A stretch of 64,000 nt of DNA from Histoplasma ohiense (lineage: Eukaryota > Ascomycota > Eurotiomycetes > Onygenales > Ajellomycetaceae), in assembly GCA_017607445.1 (NCBI GenBank), contig JAEVHH010000002.1, forward strand, positions 4,393,501-4,457,500, given 5' to 3'. Each line of letters begins with the position of its first letter. The first letter of the stretch is position 1. Both the position numbers and the translations under genes were made by a program. The notes under the pieces were generated by a model, which was not told the origin of the DNA, made no database searches, and worked only from the letters and a program-made list of their open reading frames with translations. Positions 9,740 to 22,418 of the stretch are shown in pieces.

Positions 9740-12700
9740 ATGTCTGAGTGTTCAATATGTTTTCTTCCAGTTCTCATGTATCATCACTAGGACCTCAACC
9801 TGTTCATCTCACAAGATATTTCAGAGATTTGTTTTTTTGTTGTCATTTTTCAAGAATTTCTTCAACTTGATATTCTTCTTCACTGTTGACAAGTTTCAGT
9901 TCTGATTCTGATAGAGCTCCATTTCTGCAGTTGTATGGCTTCAATAAAGATACATGGAATACAGAATGGATGCTTCTATATGAAGGTGACAGTTCTAGTT
10001 TGTATGCTTGTTTTTCAATGGTATTCAGAATCTTGAAGGGTTCAACATATTTATGATCAAGTTTGTGAACCAGGCACAGCAATTGGAGATTTTTTGCATT
10101 GAGTATGATATAGTCATCTATTTTAAATTGTTGAGGCTTATATTTTGCATCATAATAGATTTTCTGTGCTTGTTGCATCTTTTGTAGATTCTTGATGAGC
10201 TTATGATGTGTTATCTTGATATGTTTCACACAGCTAGCAGCATGTATGGCAACTGGTTGTGATGGTTTGCTGACATTAATTTTCAAATCAGATTGATATC
10301 CCATTAAGGCTTCCACGGGTGCCATTTCAGTAGAGACATGTTGAGAGATATTGTAAACAAACTGTGCTAGCAGTAGTCAGCATGCTCAGTCATCTTGATG
10401 ATAGTTGATAAAGCATCAGAGATAATGTTTCAAGGTTTGATTTTGTCATTCCATTTGACCATCTGTTTGAGAGTGAAAGGCTGTTGAAAGTTTCCAGCAT
10501 GCACCTAGCATATAACAAAAGATGGACCAATAATGGCTTGTAAACAGCAACTCTCAATTGAATATATGGTTTTTGAGTATTCTGTAAATTGTATAGAACT
10601 TGGTATAAACAATTTCCACTAGTTTGTCAGCTGTAATGTTTTTGGTGCAAGGAATATAGATTATAAACTTGATATATATATCCACAATCACTAAAATTGT
10701 ATCATAGATTTGATGGAGGAATGTAGAGGCTGGCAAGTCTGTAATAAAATTCATAGTAATGAATTTGAAAGAAGTTGATGGTAAGAGAATTGTACTCAAT
10801 TCTTCATATTGTCTGTGCTGTTTTGACTTTACTCTTTGACAAGTATTACAAGTGAATATATAATCTTTGATATCTCTGACTAGCTCATATCAATAGTATT
10901 TGTTCTGGATGCTGTCTATGAACTTTTTTATACCAAAGTGACTCCTCTGCAGATCATCATGATTTGCACTGATAATTTCATCAATGAGTGTCTTTTGTTG
11001 AGGGATATACACACAACCATCAGCACATAATATATCATTCTCAGAAATTGTTTATAGCATATTTTCAGCAACAGTTATACTCTTCTCTTTTATCTTCTCT
11101 CTTTGCTCAGCAGCAAAAGAATCAATCTTCTGTGCTTTACTCAGAAATGAGATGAAGGATTCAGACATTTCTGTGTATGCTGAGTCCTCAAGAATAGTCT
11201 TATTGACTGCAATCCAGAGCATATATTGCTCAACATGCAATGGAGAGGAAGAGTTTACATGAGAGGTAGAAGATGTTGATGTATGAAGTGCTTTTTGCTC
11301 ATTAAAAGAAGCATTTTGCTCATTAGAGATTCATGCACAGACTATATCAGAAGAAATATCATTTTGAAAAGAAGTATCAGTTTTTCAGTCTAGTCTAACT
11401 CCATGTTTCAGCTTCTGTTGCAGAGTAGATAACATAGTTTGATCATTATAGACCTCACTGTAGTCTGTGCAATGACTGAGCTCATCAGCTGAATTCTTTG
11501 ATTCAGAGTGATGCAGTAATACAAAATCATAAGCAGATAAAGCTTTCACTCATCTGATCTGACATCTGTTCAGTTTCTTAGTTGTCATAAAGTACTGCAG
11601 ATTGGCATGATCAGATCAGACTTGAATTGAATACTGGCTTTTCTTCAGATAGTGTCTTCAATTTTTAAATACTGCTACAATAGCCAAGAGTTCTTTATCA
11701 TGAATATTATAACATGTTTCCACATCAATCAACTTTCTTGATCAGAAGACAACTGAATGTCAGTGCTCATCATTCTGCAACTGTGACAGAATAGCAGTGA
11801 CTGCAAAAGTGAATGCATCAGATTCAATCTGAATACATCAAGCTGAATCAAAATGAGCTAATAAAGAAGCACATATAAAGTGTGATTTGAGCTCATCAAA
11901 AGTGCTTTGAGCATCTTCTGTTCACATAAAAATGACTTTTCTTTCCCTCTTCTTGCTCTCTTTTGTAAGTTCAAATAATGGGGCTGCAATAGAGGAGAAA
12001 GACTTAATAAATCATCAATAGAAATTAGCAAAGCCCAAGAAGGATTGAACCTCTTTAATTGATTTAGATGTAGATCATTTCACAATAGTGAAGACTCTGT
12101 CTGACTCCATTTCAACATCATTTGTATCTATAACAAACCTCAGAAATGAGATCTTGTTCACTTCAAATTCACACTTAGAGAGTTTTGCAAATAGATTCAC
12201 ACACTCAAGACATTCTAGCATCTTAGTAACATGCACTTTATGTTCCTGCTTTGAATTGAAGAATATGAGAATGTCATCCAAATAGACAACACAACATATA
12301 TTCAACAAATCAGACAAGGCATTGTTAATGTATGCTTGAAATGTTGCTGAAGCATTAGCTAGTTCAAATGGTATAACTACATATTCAAAATATTCATATC
12401 TTGTTCTAAAGGCTGTCTTCCAATGATCTTTTGCTGCTATAAGTATGCAGTGATAGGCATCTCAAAGATTCAGCTTAGTGAATATCTTGGCTTTTGAAAG
12501 TCTATCAAGTAATTCACTTATTAGAGGTAGAGGATATTGATTCTTGATGATGATTCAATTTAATCCTCAATAGTCTACACAAAGTTGAAGTTCATCATCT
12601 TTTTTGAGAACAAAGAGAATTGGTGCATCAGCTGAGCTACTGAACAGTTGTATCCACTCTTTATCTAATGCATTTTTTAAATATTCTCTTAGAGCAGCTA

Positions 12701-13335
12701 ACTCAGTTTCAGAGAGATTGTATATCAATATAAATAAAGATTGTACATCAGACTTGAGATCTATGTGATGTTCTGTCTCTTCTGATCTTTTCACACTTAT
12801 AGCAGCTTCTTCTGAGAAGATATGTGTGTATGACATGACATAATTGAGTAGATCAGTTGGCAAGTCTGAATACACAGCTGAGAATATATGTGAAGCATGC
12901 TTTGAGTCTTTTGAATATTCTGTAGATAATACTACAAATATTTCTACTCTAGCTTCTGTGAGAACTTCAGCTAGAACATCTTGTTCAGAAATAATTTGAG
13001 ACTGTTGTTCATCTTCAGAGCTTCTAAAGAAGAATTGTCCATCTGATCAATCTATAAGAGAATTTGTTTGTCTTAATCAAGGAAATTCTAATACAAGACT
13101 GTAGTCCTTCATCTTCATCACATGAAAGAAATGAGATGTCTGCTGTGTATTACTCTTGTGATCAGTGACAGTAGTTGCAATGTTATACTCTTCAAAGAAG
13201 TGCATTATGCATTCATCAATTGACTTGATCATTTTGATTTTGCAGTGAGCAGCTTCTAGATTGTGATTCTTTGCTCAAAATTTATTGATATAGTTCACTT
13301 CTGATTCAGAGTCTACTAGCACAAGCACTTTTTGC
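9740..13335 (-). pseudogene. pol: C1 pol relic (protease, RT, RNase H, integrase, chromodomain)
   Basis: Minus-strand order: protease with LVDSESEVN near 13290-13330 (the catalytic DSG has become DSE by GG-to-GA); reverse transcriptase about 12875-12040 with the polymerase box VYLDDILIFF (about 12260-12290); RNase H to about 11480; integrase about 11000-9850 with DFITDLP; and a chromodomain at about 9730-9870 (QVEEILEK). The frame is -1 relative to gag. Dozens of TGA/TAA stops make it dead. Confidence 0.85.
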
Positions 13336-13399
13336 AGACTCTTAGATGTAGCAAGTTCCACTGTGACAGTGAAGCTTAAGATGTTTTTGCATTGACTTT

Positions 13400-14770
13400 C
13401 CACACTTATGACTGTCATTGTAAGCTGAATGATATATCTTAAGTGTTTTTTGAGTTCTTCAAGTTCTTTGTGTCTTTTGTGTTGGGTTTCAAGTTGGACT
13501 TGGTATTTTTGGATTTGTCTTTGAGTTGTTTGAAACATGAATTGATGGTATGTTCTGATCACTTGCAATAACAGCAATATTTTGATTGAATGAAGTCATC
13601 AGACTTTGTAGTATCATTTCATCTGTATTTGTTTTGTGATCTATTATCAGCATTATTTCTGTTGTTAAAGCTTTGAGTGGGGTTTTTGAAATTTGACTTC
13701 TCTTTAAGCTTCTTCTGTCTCTCTGACAGATTTGATTCTGCCATTGCAAGTTTATGTAGAGTGGCATCATAGCTTAACTCTTTCAATTTGATTGCATATT
13801 TGTCAAATTCTCAGCAAATGGAAGGTAGAACTTTCATATAGAGATGTGATTTCTGATGGTATTCACTATAAGAATGCTGCAGACACTCTTCAATTGATTG
13901 TAAATGTGAAACAAATTGTTGAACTGTCTGATCTTCTTGTTGCTCTGTTTTCCAGTACTGTCTATCAGCATCTCAGAAACTTTTATCTGAATTGATGACT
14001 TGATATTACATCCAACTAACAAATTCTTCCCATGGTGGCAAAGTTCACATATTATGTGTCTGTTGATACCAATGTTGTTGCATCTTGACATTGAAATGAG
14101 TAATGACTTCAATGATCTTTCAATGATTGTGTTTGTTGTAGTAATCAAGATCACTGACATGGAAAGTGATAGCAGCTGTAACAAAGTTTTCAAATTCTTT
14201 CATACTTTGATCTTAGAACTTTTCCACATCTCTCTGAGAAGGATGATCACTCATGCTGGAATCTCAAAGTTCTAATTGTCAAAGTGGTACCCAATTACAT
14301 CTTCCACTGACAGTAGTCACAGTGCTTTTCACTAAGATGTTGAGTGTTTGTAGTATGGTTTTCAGTGGTCTGAGAATACTTGTGATGTTATTGTGGTTAT
14401 CATTCATGCTAGTTGCATCTCTACTGTGGTTTGGATGTGCTTCTAGTGTATTTTGAGTGGCTGGAATTGTTTCATTCAATTCTTGTAGTAAAGTGTTGCA
14501 CTGCTGTTGAAGTTCTCACAATTCTTTCTCAGTCTGTAATTTTTTGATTCTTCTGATCACAGCTATCTTCTCAGCTTCAATTGTACTGAGATCTTCAGAA
14601 GAGATATTCTCTTCTGAACTATACTCAGAGTCTGATTTCATAGAGAAAGATGATACTTGTTGCACACTTTCAGTGACAGAAGTGCACATTTCACAGTTTT
14701 CTTCCATGATGTTTGTTGCTTCAGATTCAGTGGTAGCACAAGTATGGCAGATGCTGTGGGTAGAGGTCAT
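13400..14770 (-). pseudogene. gag: C1 gag relic
   Basis: The frame starts at an ATG (14768-14770), reading MTSTHSICHT, and passes through an acidic N-terminus and helical text. It reaches a CCHC knuckle (13535-13576), best read in C2 as CCYCKRPGHTINSC. It is broken by TGA and small frameshifts. Confidence 0.78.
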
Positions 14771-14804
14771 AACTATTACTCAATGAACTGTCTCTTGAAG
14801 ATTG

Positions 14805-14813
14805 AGTGATTAG
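14805..14813 (-). promoter_or_regulatory. Candidate self-primer binding site of C1
   Basis: CTAATCACT on the minus strand, four bases inside the 5' LTR, is complementary to AGCGATTAG in the LTR once one CpG-to-CpA change is allowed. No TGG (tRNA 3'-end complement) is present at the usual place. Confidence 0.5.
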
Positions 14814-14817
14814 AAAC

Positions 14818-15090
14818 TGTGAGATGTAGTGACAGTGTGAAGAGTAACAGTAGAAGATAGTTTATAGTGTAGTGGAGATAATAGTAATATATTGTAAAGC
14901 AATATAGTATAGTAGTGTAACATAGCATAGTGTAGCTAATCGCTAAGGAAGAAAAGAAAGAGAAAGAAGATGTGCGAAATACATACATCGATATATATAT
15001 ATACATATAGAAATAGCGGTAGCGAGAGTATAATGGAAAGAGGTAAGAATAAGCGAAGATAATAAGGAAATAATAAACGAGTGCATTACA
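14818..15090 (-). repeat. 5' LTR of C1
   Basis: 273 bp, with TG...CA ends on the minus strand. It retains the CpG form of the primer motif, AGCGATTAG (minus strand, 14936-14944). Confidence 0.9.
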
Positions 15091-15286
15091 AATACTCTGT
15101 ACAAACTCTCTATTGATCTGACTGAGATAGCAGCTGATCAAAGAGTCATTATTTTATCACTCAGCTCTGTAAATACTGCTTTCATTCATCTCATTAAGCT
15201 CTGTCTTCTATATATCTGTGGATCATCTGATGTGAGTCTTTTTTATCATATTCAGTATATCTGTATATATAAAGAGGTTTCTGTTC
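15091..15286 (-). pseudogene. Crypton-like recombinase relic, middle piece with the catalytic Tyr region
   Basis: This 196-bp piece sits between C1 and C2. In one minus-strand frame it reads KKTHIR, then TELNEMNESSIYRAE, then NNDSLISCYLSQINREFVQS. That matches the conserved end of fungal Ndc10/Crypton tyrosine recombinases (KKTHxxR ... RRAGRW ... CYL ... REF), including the likely catalytic His-x-x-Arg and the Tyr of CYL. Arg and Trp of the RAGRW box have become TGA/TAA. A frameshift separates it from the upstream piece. Confidence 0.72.
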
Positions 15287-15294
15287 TGTAATGC

Positions 15295-15565
15295 TGTAAT
15301 AGACGCAACAGAGATATCTATATTAGGAAATAGCTATGTGGCGATAGAAGAACACAGAACACGCCAGAATTAATGAGGAGGAATATAGTGCACAGCACTA
15401 TAGATGGCTGTAGTGTGTGGTGGTTGTCTATATAATGCTTGCTGATATCTGTAGATATTAGAAGATCAGTGATTAGCTTTGAATAATAGAGATTGCTACC
15501 TTCTTAACATTCTATATGTGTACTTCACACTACTTTCATAATTATATCTACAACCATCTCTTACA
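15295..15565 (+). repeat. 5' LTR of B1
   Basis: It starts TGTAATAG and ends CTCTTACA. TATATAA lies at 15429-15435 and AGTGATTAG starts 39 bp downstream (15468), the likely transcript start. Compared with B2, nearly all differences are C/T or G/A. Confidence 0.93.
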
Positions 15566-15568
15566 ATT

Positions 15569-15577
15569 CTAATCACT
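15569..15577 (+). promoter_or_regulatory. Candidate self-primer binding site of B1
   Basis: CTAATCACT, three bases inside the LTR, is the exact reverse complement of AGTGATTAG at 15468-15476 in the LTR. Confidence 0.55.
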
Positions 15578-15651
15578 CTAAACTTTATTTGAGTGGTCTG
15601 TTGTTACACACATCTACAATAAAGCACACAACATTAGTTAAAACACACAAG

Positions 15652-16740
15652 ATGGTCTTGATATGTGCAAGATTTCTTGAAAATCAACCTGAATCCTCTA
15701 CTGCCTCTGATGATCACAATGTGTGTTTGCAACAGTTGAATGATCAAATTTGTGAATGAGAGCAGCAATTAGCTATTCTGCATGTGCAACAGCAGCTCAA
15801 TGAGTTGGAAGCACAGATTCATGGAGATACTCTCATTGAGTCTCAATTAACTCAGAATATCACCACAGAACTGCTGCAAAATTGATCTGTGAATGATACA
15901 GATGATGATAATGAAACATCATCAAGGTTGAAGATTAAGAACTATTATCAAGAAAAAAATATGTTAGAATTCAAGAACTATAAAGATTGCATGTTGACTC
16001 TCTTTACACATCACTGCTGATATTATCAAAAGAAAGAACACAAGATAAATGATGCTAAACTCTATCTTGACATCCATGTTAAGCAGAAATGGTTGAATTT
16101 TGTATCATTGTATGAGAGACATGGAGGAGCAACACTGTTGACTTTTGATGATATGTTATCACATCTAGAAATGCAAATTAACAATCCACAGAACCAGCAT
16201 CAATTGATGAGTCAAAAATTTCAAGATGCAAAGCAACAAGAATGACAATTGATACACAATTTCTCTAAATATCTCAAAGACTGAGAGTACTACTTACCCC
16301 CATATAGTGAAGAACAAAGAATGGATAACTTGTGTAGTAAGATGTTGAAGATATTACACACAGAACTCAACTGTTGAAATCAAGAGCTTCAGAACTACAA
16401 AGAGTTGCTTTGAACTTTACAGACTCTTGAGAAAAATATGTCAGAGCAACAGCATGCTATTCACAAAGAAAGATCTGCAATATTTATAGAGAATCAGCAT
16501 CATTCTGATAAATCTAGCAACTGTTGAAACAAGAGGAAACAAGAGGAACAAACAGATTCAACTGAACAAATCAAGAAAGATAAATATAACTGAATAAAGA
16601 AGTGTTCTCACTGTCATAAGAAGAGTCATGTTGCAAATGATTGTTGAATATTACATCTCAAAAAGCACAACCAAATTCAACAAGCAAAAAATCAGCAATT
16701 TCAATCATAGAAGCAGCTGCTGCATTGGGAATATAAACAA
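15652..16740 (+). pseudogene. gag: B1 gag relic
   Basis: The frame starts at ATG 15652, reading MVLICARFLENQ, has a Gln-rich coiled region, and ends in a CCHC knuckle CSHCHKKSHVANDC (16603-16644). TGA codons interrupt it at former Trp/Arg positions. It assembles the particle in intact relatives. Pol follows in the -1 frame. Confidence 0.82.
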
Positions 16741-16759
16741 CTAGACTGCAGAATAAACA

Positions 16760-19700
16760 ATTATTGGCAATGAATATATAGATGCTGACAGAAGTGGGAT
16801 GGTTGATGATATGGATGCTAGTGGATTCTGGCACAGATGTGAACTTCATATTCCATGCCTGGACATCAAAATATTTCTCAAAGGCAGAAGATAAACCAAA
16901 AGTAGTGGAAGCAGTTGATAATCATAAGATTAAATCATATGAACAACAAAGAGCTGCAATGAAGATTATCAATGATGAACACATCCTCCAAGAAGGATTC
17001 CACCATTTTGAAGAGGCTGACATTAGCAGATATGACATAATTTTGGACATGCTGTGATTGAAAGCTGCAAACCCTGATATCAACTGGGTGTGAAGATGTT
17101 GAATCTATAGAAAAGCATCAAATATTAACCACATGCACCTGAATACTGCTAAAGAATTCACAACACTAATTGATGATGGCAATGTTATATTCACTGCTTT
17201 ATCATTACAAGCTGCGAGTGCAGCAACTGAGCCAAATATCTCAGATGATTATAAAGATTATCTTGATATATTTCAAGAAGACATATCTGATGCTGAACAT
17301 GCACCTCACAATCATGCCATAGATCTCAAACCTGGCAAGAAACTCTCATATCAACTGATATATAATCTATCACCTCAAAAACTCTCTGTTCTCTGAGAAT
17401 ATATTGAAAAGATGTTAGAGAAGAATTGAATATGTCTGTCCAAGAGCCCAGTCAGTGTGCCAGTATTATTCACATCCAAGAAGAATGGAACTCTGTGTCT
17501 TTGTATGAATTATTGAGAATTGAATGAAATAACAGTCAAGAATTGATATCCACTGCCCTTGATAAGTGAAATACTTGATAGATTAGCAGATGCCAAAATA
17601 TATACACAACTGAACCTTAGAGATGCATATCATAGAATTTGTATATGAGTGAGAAATGAATGAAAAACAGCATTTTGAACATGATATGAATACTTTGAAT
17701 ATCTAGTCTTATCTTTTGAGCTAATCAATGCCTCTGTGATCTTTCAATCTTATATCAACAAAGCCCTCAGTGATCTTTTAGATGTATATTGCATGGCTTA
17801 TCTTGATGATATTGTAATTTACTCAAACATGCTTGATGAACATGTCATCCATGTTAAGAATGTGCTGGAATGGTTAAGGTGATGAAGACTATATGCCAAA
17901 CTTAGTAAGTGTACATTCCACACAACAGAAATTGGATTTTTGGGTTTTGTGGTTATCATGCAGAGCATTACTGTTGAGAAATGCTGTGTCAACACAATTC
18001 TAGATTGGCCAGAACTGCAAACTATAAATGAATTGCAAATATTTCTAGAATTCATCAATTTCTATCATTGATTCATATACAAGTTCTCAATAATAACAGC
18101 ATCTCTGACTGAATTGTTAAAAGGTTACAAAACAAAAAGAGGGAAGAATAATGCATCTGTTCAGTTAGATGAAAACTGCAAGCACACAATTTTGCAGTTA
18201 AAAGAATGCTTTACAAAAACACTGTTGTTGATCCACTTTGATCTGCAGTGAAAACTCTGTATAGAAATGGATGAATCTGATGTTGCAATCACCACAGTAA
18301 TATCACAATTAATGAATGATGATCACTGACACCCAATTGTGTTCTGGTCTAGAAAGCTCACAGAAACAGAAAGACATTATCAAATATATGATCTAGAAAT
18401 GTTGCTGATTGTAGAAGCTTTCAGGCAATGATGCCACTACTTATATGATAGCAGGCATCTGATAACTGTTTTATCTGATCATGCCAATCTCCAGCACTTC
18501 ATGATGATGAAGCAGCTAAATGGGTGTCAGATTCACTGGATGGAAATGCTCTCAGTGTTCAATTTTGAAATAGAGTACCATTCTGAGAAAAATAATCCCA
18601 CAGATGCATTGAGTTGTTGCTCAGATTTTGTAAAACACACAGCTCTCTTGATGAGGCTTTCTACTCTGCAAGAGAAGCTGCATAAGAGGATCTTTAAATC
18701 ACTAAAGACAAAAGAAAACACAAAGTTAGATCAATATGTCAAGATGATGTGAAAAGATCTGCAAGCTAATGAAAATTGTTGAGTGAAGAGGCTTATAGTC
18801 ATCAATGACAACAACTTCTGCAGAATAAAGAACACATCTGTGGATGAGAATGAGGTCACAGATGTTACAAGATTAAATCTAGAGACTTTGATGTTACAGA
18901 TTCTAGCTGTCAAGATATTTGAGTCTGAGACAGTCTATTGCAAAGAGATAGCTGAATCTATCATTGAACTCTTACTGCAGATTCAGAATAGAGACACCAG
19001 CATATCTGAACTTCATAGAAGACTAGAAATGAATGACACTAGTGTAGATAATCATTTGATCTGAGCAGTAGATAAAGATAGTCTGCTCAGAAAAGATGAT
19101 AAAGTCTATATACTGCAAGACAAAGCTGTAAGACATGAAATAATGAAAATGAATCACAATGATCCTCAAGATGGTCATTTTGGATGTGACAAAATCATTG
19201 AAGTGATCAAATGCAAGTACTTGTGGCATGGTATGAGTGATGAGATTGCAGAATATGTGAGAACTTGTGATGTTTGTCAATACATCAAGATACCACAGCA
19301 CAAGTCATATGGATTGCTACAATCACATTCAGTGCCAGATAAGAAATGACATACAATTAGCATGGACTTTATTGAAGGTCTGTCAGATAATAAAAAGAGA
19401 AGTCAAATCTATAATGCTATTGTTGTATTTGTTGATTTATTCACCAAATGAGTCATAATTGTGCCCACATCTTCAGAGCTAGATGCAGAAGAACTCACAG
19501 ACATTATTGTATGAAGAATTGTGAAGAACTTTGATCTACCTGCAAACATTATTAGCAACTGAGATTCATTAATAAATAGCAAGTTTTGGTTGACATTATG
19601 TTACCTGCTTCATGTCCAACAAAAATTATCGATGGCATTCCACCCACAAATCAATGGCCAGACAGAACAATTGAATCAGATGATTGAACATTATCTTCAC

Positions 19701-20474
19701 ATGTATTGCAGCTACCAGCAGAATAATTGGATAGAATGGATTTCTCTGATGCAATGGGCATATAACAACATCTTCCATGCATTGATAAAAATAACATCAT
19801 CTGAAGCAATGATCAGCCGATCAACTGAACTTTGCATAGATGTGAAACCCCCAAGCACAGACACATCAAAATTGATGATGAAACAAGTGGAATGGATGAA
19901 GCAAGCAGAGGACAAAATCTGAGAATGTCTGAAAGCTGTCAAAGCAGCTGAGAAAAAGTATTACAATCAGTGCCATATATCAAAAAGCTTTAAGATAGAG
20001 AACTGAGTAATGCTGCATGCAAAAAATATATCCACCTTGCAATCCTCATTCAAACTAGATCATCGATTTTTGAGTCTCTTTCAAATAATTGATATTCATG
20101 ATACACAGATGTACAAACTGAAACTCATGCTGCAATATAAAGGAATTCATTCTGTATTTCATATTTCCCTTCTCAAATCTTATCACATGTGTGACAGACA
20201 AATCCCGCAAGCAGAACTGATAATTATAGACATGCAAGAGAAATGAGAAGTTGAAGCTATATTGAACAAATGTCAATACTGCAGTCAAACACAATATCTT
20301 GTCAAATGAAAAGATTGTACAGACACAGATAATTCTTGGGAATCTGAGGAAAACTTGATAAACAGTCAGAAGTACTTGAAACAGTTTAATAAAATCTATC
20401 AGAAGTCAGTTAGTAAATGAAAATGAAGAAGATGACAATGACTGCTGGATATATTTATTCCACTCAGAGATTAA
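16760..20474 (+). pseudogene. pol: B1 pol relic (PR-RT-RH-IN-chromodomain)
   Basis: The protease site LVDSGTDVN is intact (about 16810-16850). The RT carries YLDDIVIYSN (about 17795-17825). RNase H lies at about 18250-18630. The integrase zinc region (HFG ... CDVCQ) lies at 19150-19290, the core (SMDFIE) near 19360 and FHPQINGQTEQLNQM near 19635. A chromodomain (EVEAIL, then YLVK, then WESEENL) lies at 20240-20400. Pol ends at TAA 20472-20474. It is interrupted by many TGA. Its 3' end overlaps the end of the antisense gene by roughly 10-20 bp. Confidence 0.87.
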
Positions 20475-21605
20475 AAAACAGATCTGCCTCAGCTTGATCA
20501 GTGTCATTTGAGGAATTGTCACCAAGACAAACCTGCTTATTATCTCAGATTTCCTCAACTGATGAAGCACAATGTTTCAATGATGATTTGGGAGCTGTGA
20601 CTGGTGATGTAATCATCAGAATCTCATCAATCACTGTTTCAGCTGAAGTCTCAGAAGAACTGTCTTGTTGAATCTTCTGAATCTTCACAGCAAAGAATCT
20701 AACTGCTGCAGTCACAGCACTCTGCAAAATGTTAATATTTAAAGTGTCTGTATCAGTGACAATTAGATTCTCAGCAGTGTTGATAATCATCTGAGTCAAT
20801 TCAACAGCATCTGCTGACACCTAATAGAAAGTTAATATTATATACTGTAAAAACATCTGTTTTGAATAATAACTTATTGAAATGCAGGTGTGCTTCATCA
20901 TTGAGCAGTGCTTGCATTTTTTGCATCAATTCTCAGCAGACTCACAATGATGATGGAGGAATGTTGTCAAATGTCAAATACAACAACAGCAATATACTGC
21001 TGTGTTTCTTTCTAACACTTCAACAGAACTGTCTGCTTTCTCATCTTCATCTACATTATCAGTCAACTCAAATAACATACCAAGATCTTGGCCCAGTGAG
21101 GATGACACTGATGTAATAGCAGGATGTGAAAATGCACTTTCTGAAATACTGCTATGATCAAATGCCACACTCTGCTGTGACAACAGATCATCAGAGTTTA
21201 TATAGAATTCTAGAATCTCATCTGTGTTCTTGTAGATCTGTATGTCAAGTACAAACCTTGCAACAGCAGTTTGATATATGGTAAATCTCTCATCTGAAAC
21301 TTTGTTGAAGAGCAGCATCTTGTGAAATTCATTGATCAAAGATTGATCAGTTTTGTGAAAGCACTCAGACATCTATAATCTGTTAGTACTCTTAACAACC
21401 TCAGTTTAAGAAAACTTATGACAGCATAACTTCTATTTGATATATGACAGATGTGACAGTGTGTCCATTCATTGTTCACAAAGTAAGAATATACTGAAGA
21501 GTTCTGCAACCTCTTCAGACAACTCAAGCAAATGCTCTTGATGGCAGACAGTATATCATTCTCTATAGACTCTGAATCAGCAACAGAAACAGCTGGTTCT
21601 GACAT
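20464..21605 (-). pseudogene. Antisense accessory gene of B1: two Cys6 modules, three exons
   Basis: Read on the minus strand, exon 1 is 21420-21605 (62 codons, MSEPAVSVADSES), exon 2 is 20878-21372 (165 codons) and exon 3 is 20820 down to a TGA at 20464 or TAA at 20455. Introns are 47 and 57 nt. Intron 1 has the branch text TACTAAC and ends TATAG; intron 2 ends ATTAG. Both donors read ATAAGT here but GTAAGT in B2, so splicing in this copy is broken. Cys module 1 (residues 26-60) has spacing CX2C-X11-C-X8-CX2C-X6-C, with the fifth-domain Cys changed to Tyr. Module 2 (190-225) is CX2C-X11-C-X9-CX2C-X6-C. Each module ends two codons before a phase-0 intron. The region between has the acidic text ELTDNVDEDEKADSS. 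It is opposite in strand to gag-pol and converges on pol. I recognise no known function. The total would be about 345 aa. Confidence 0.72.
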
Positions 21606-22147
21606 TCTGTCATAACTTTAATCAGTACCAAGGCCTTATTCAAAGGAGGAGGAAAAGCAAAAGCAACAAGAAAGAAAGACAGATGTTGAAGATTGGAATC
21701 AATATTGCAATGATAGTCAAAGGAATTGCAACAACACAAAACTCAACCCAAAATGGAAAACACAACCACACAATCAAAACTTTGAATTTCGCAATAAAAA
21801 TCACATAGGAAGATACAGTGTACTTTATTTGATAAATTGATGTATTCTTTTTTAATAAAAAATTGTTAGTGATGATGTTGATGATGATATTCAATGAAGT
21901 GCAATTTTTGATGTAGAAGTCAAAGGAAAGGGGTCAGAAGTTGTGTCTAAATCATGATTGAACTGCAATGACACTGAAGATGGAAAAACATTCTTTCAAA
22001 ACAGCAACACTTTGGAATTAATCTCAACAATTAATCCAGCCCAATCCTGCAAATTTCATACAATATCAACCACACAGCACATATTATGAACTTTGCATGT
22101 CACAGTAAGAAGCTCTGAGGACCAGGTCTTTGAAGAAGGGAGATAAT

Positions 22148-22418
22148 TGTAATAGACACAATGGAGATATCTATATTAGGAAATAGCTATGTGGCGATAG
22201 AAGAACACAGAACATGTCAGAATTAATGAGGAGGGACATAGCACACAGCATTATAGACAGCTGTAGCGCATGGTGGTCGCCTATATAATGCTTGCTGATA
22301 TCCGTAGATATTAGGAGATCAGCAATTAGCTTTGAATAATAGAGATTGCTACCTTCTTAACATTCTATATGTGTACTTCACACTACTCCCATAATTATAC
22401 CTACAACCATCTCTTACA
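22148..22418 (+). repeat. 3' LTR of B1
   Basis: 271 bp with the same ends as the 5' LTR. It is followed by the AATGC duplication and the rest of the C2 5' LTR. Confidence 0.93.

Larger units (their letters stand above)
7663..15090 (-). mobile_element. C1: full-length family-C chromovirus (7,428 bp)
   Basis: The LTRs are 273 bp each (7663-7935 and 14818-15090). The element is flanked by the 5-bp target duplication AATAC (7658-7662 and 15091-15095). Minus-strand order: 5' LTR, primer site, gag, protease, reverse transcriptase, RNase H, integrase, chromodomain, then a long 3' region carrying an antisense gene, then a polypurine tract (AAAAAAGAGGGG read on the minus strand) against the 3' LTR. 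It interrupts the Crypton relic. All frames are decayed. Confidence 0.93.
15295..22418 (+). mobile_element. B1: full-length family-B chromovirus (7,124 bp)
   Basis: The LTRs are 271 bp each. The target duplication AATGC (15290-15294 and 22419-22423) lies within the first eight bases of the C2 5' LTR. Order: LTR, primer site, gag, pol (protease, RT, RNase H, integrase, chromodomain), a converging antisense gene, a purine-rich tract (GAAGAAGGGAGATAAT), LTR. Confidence 0.94.
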
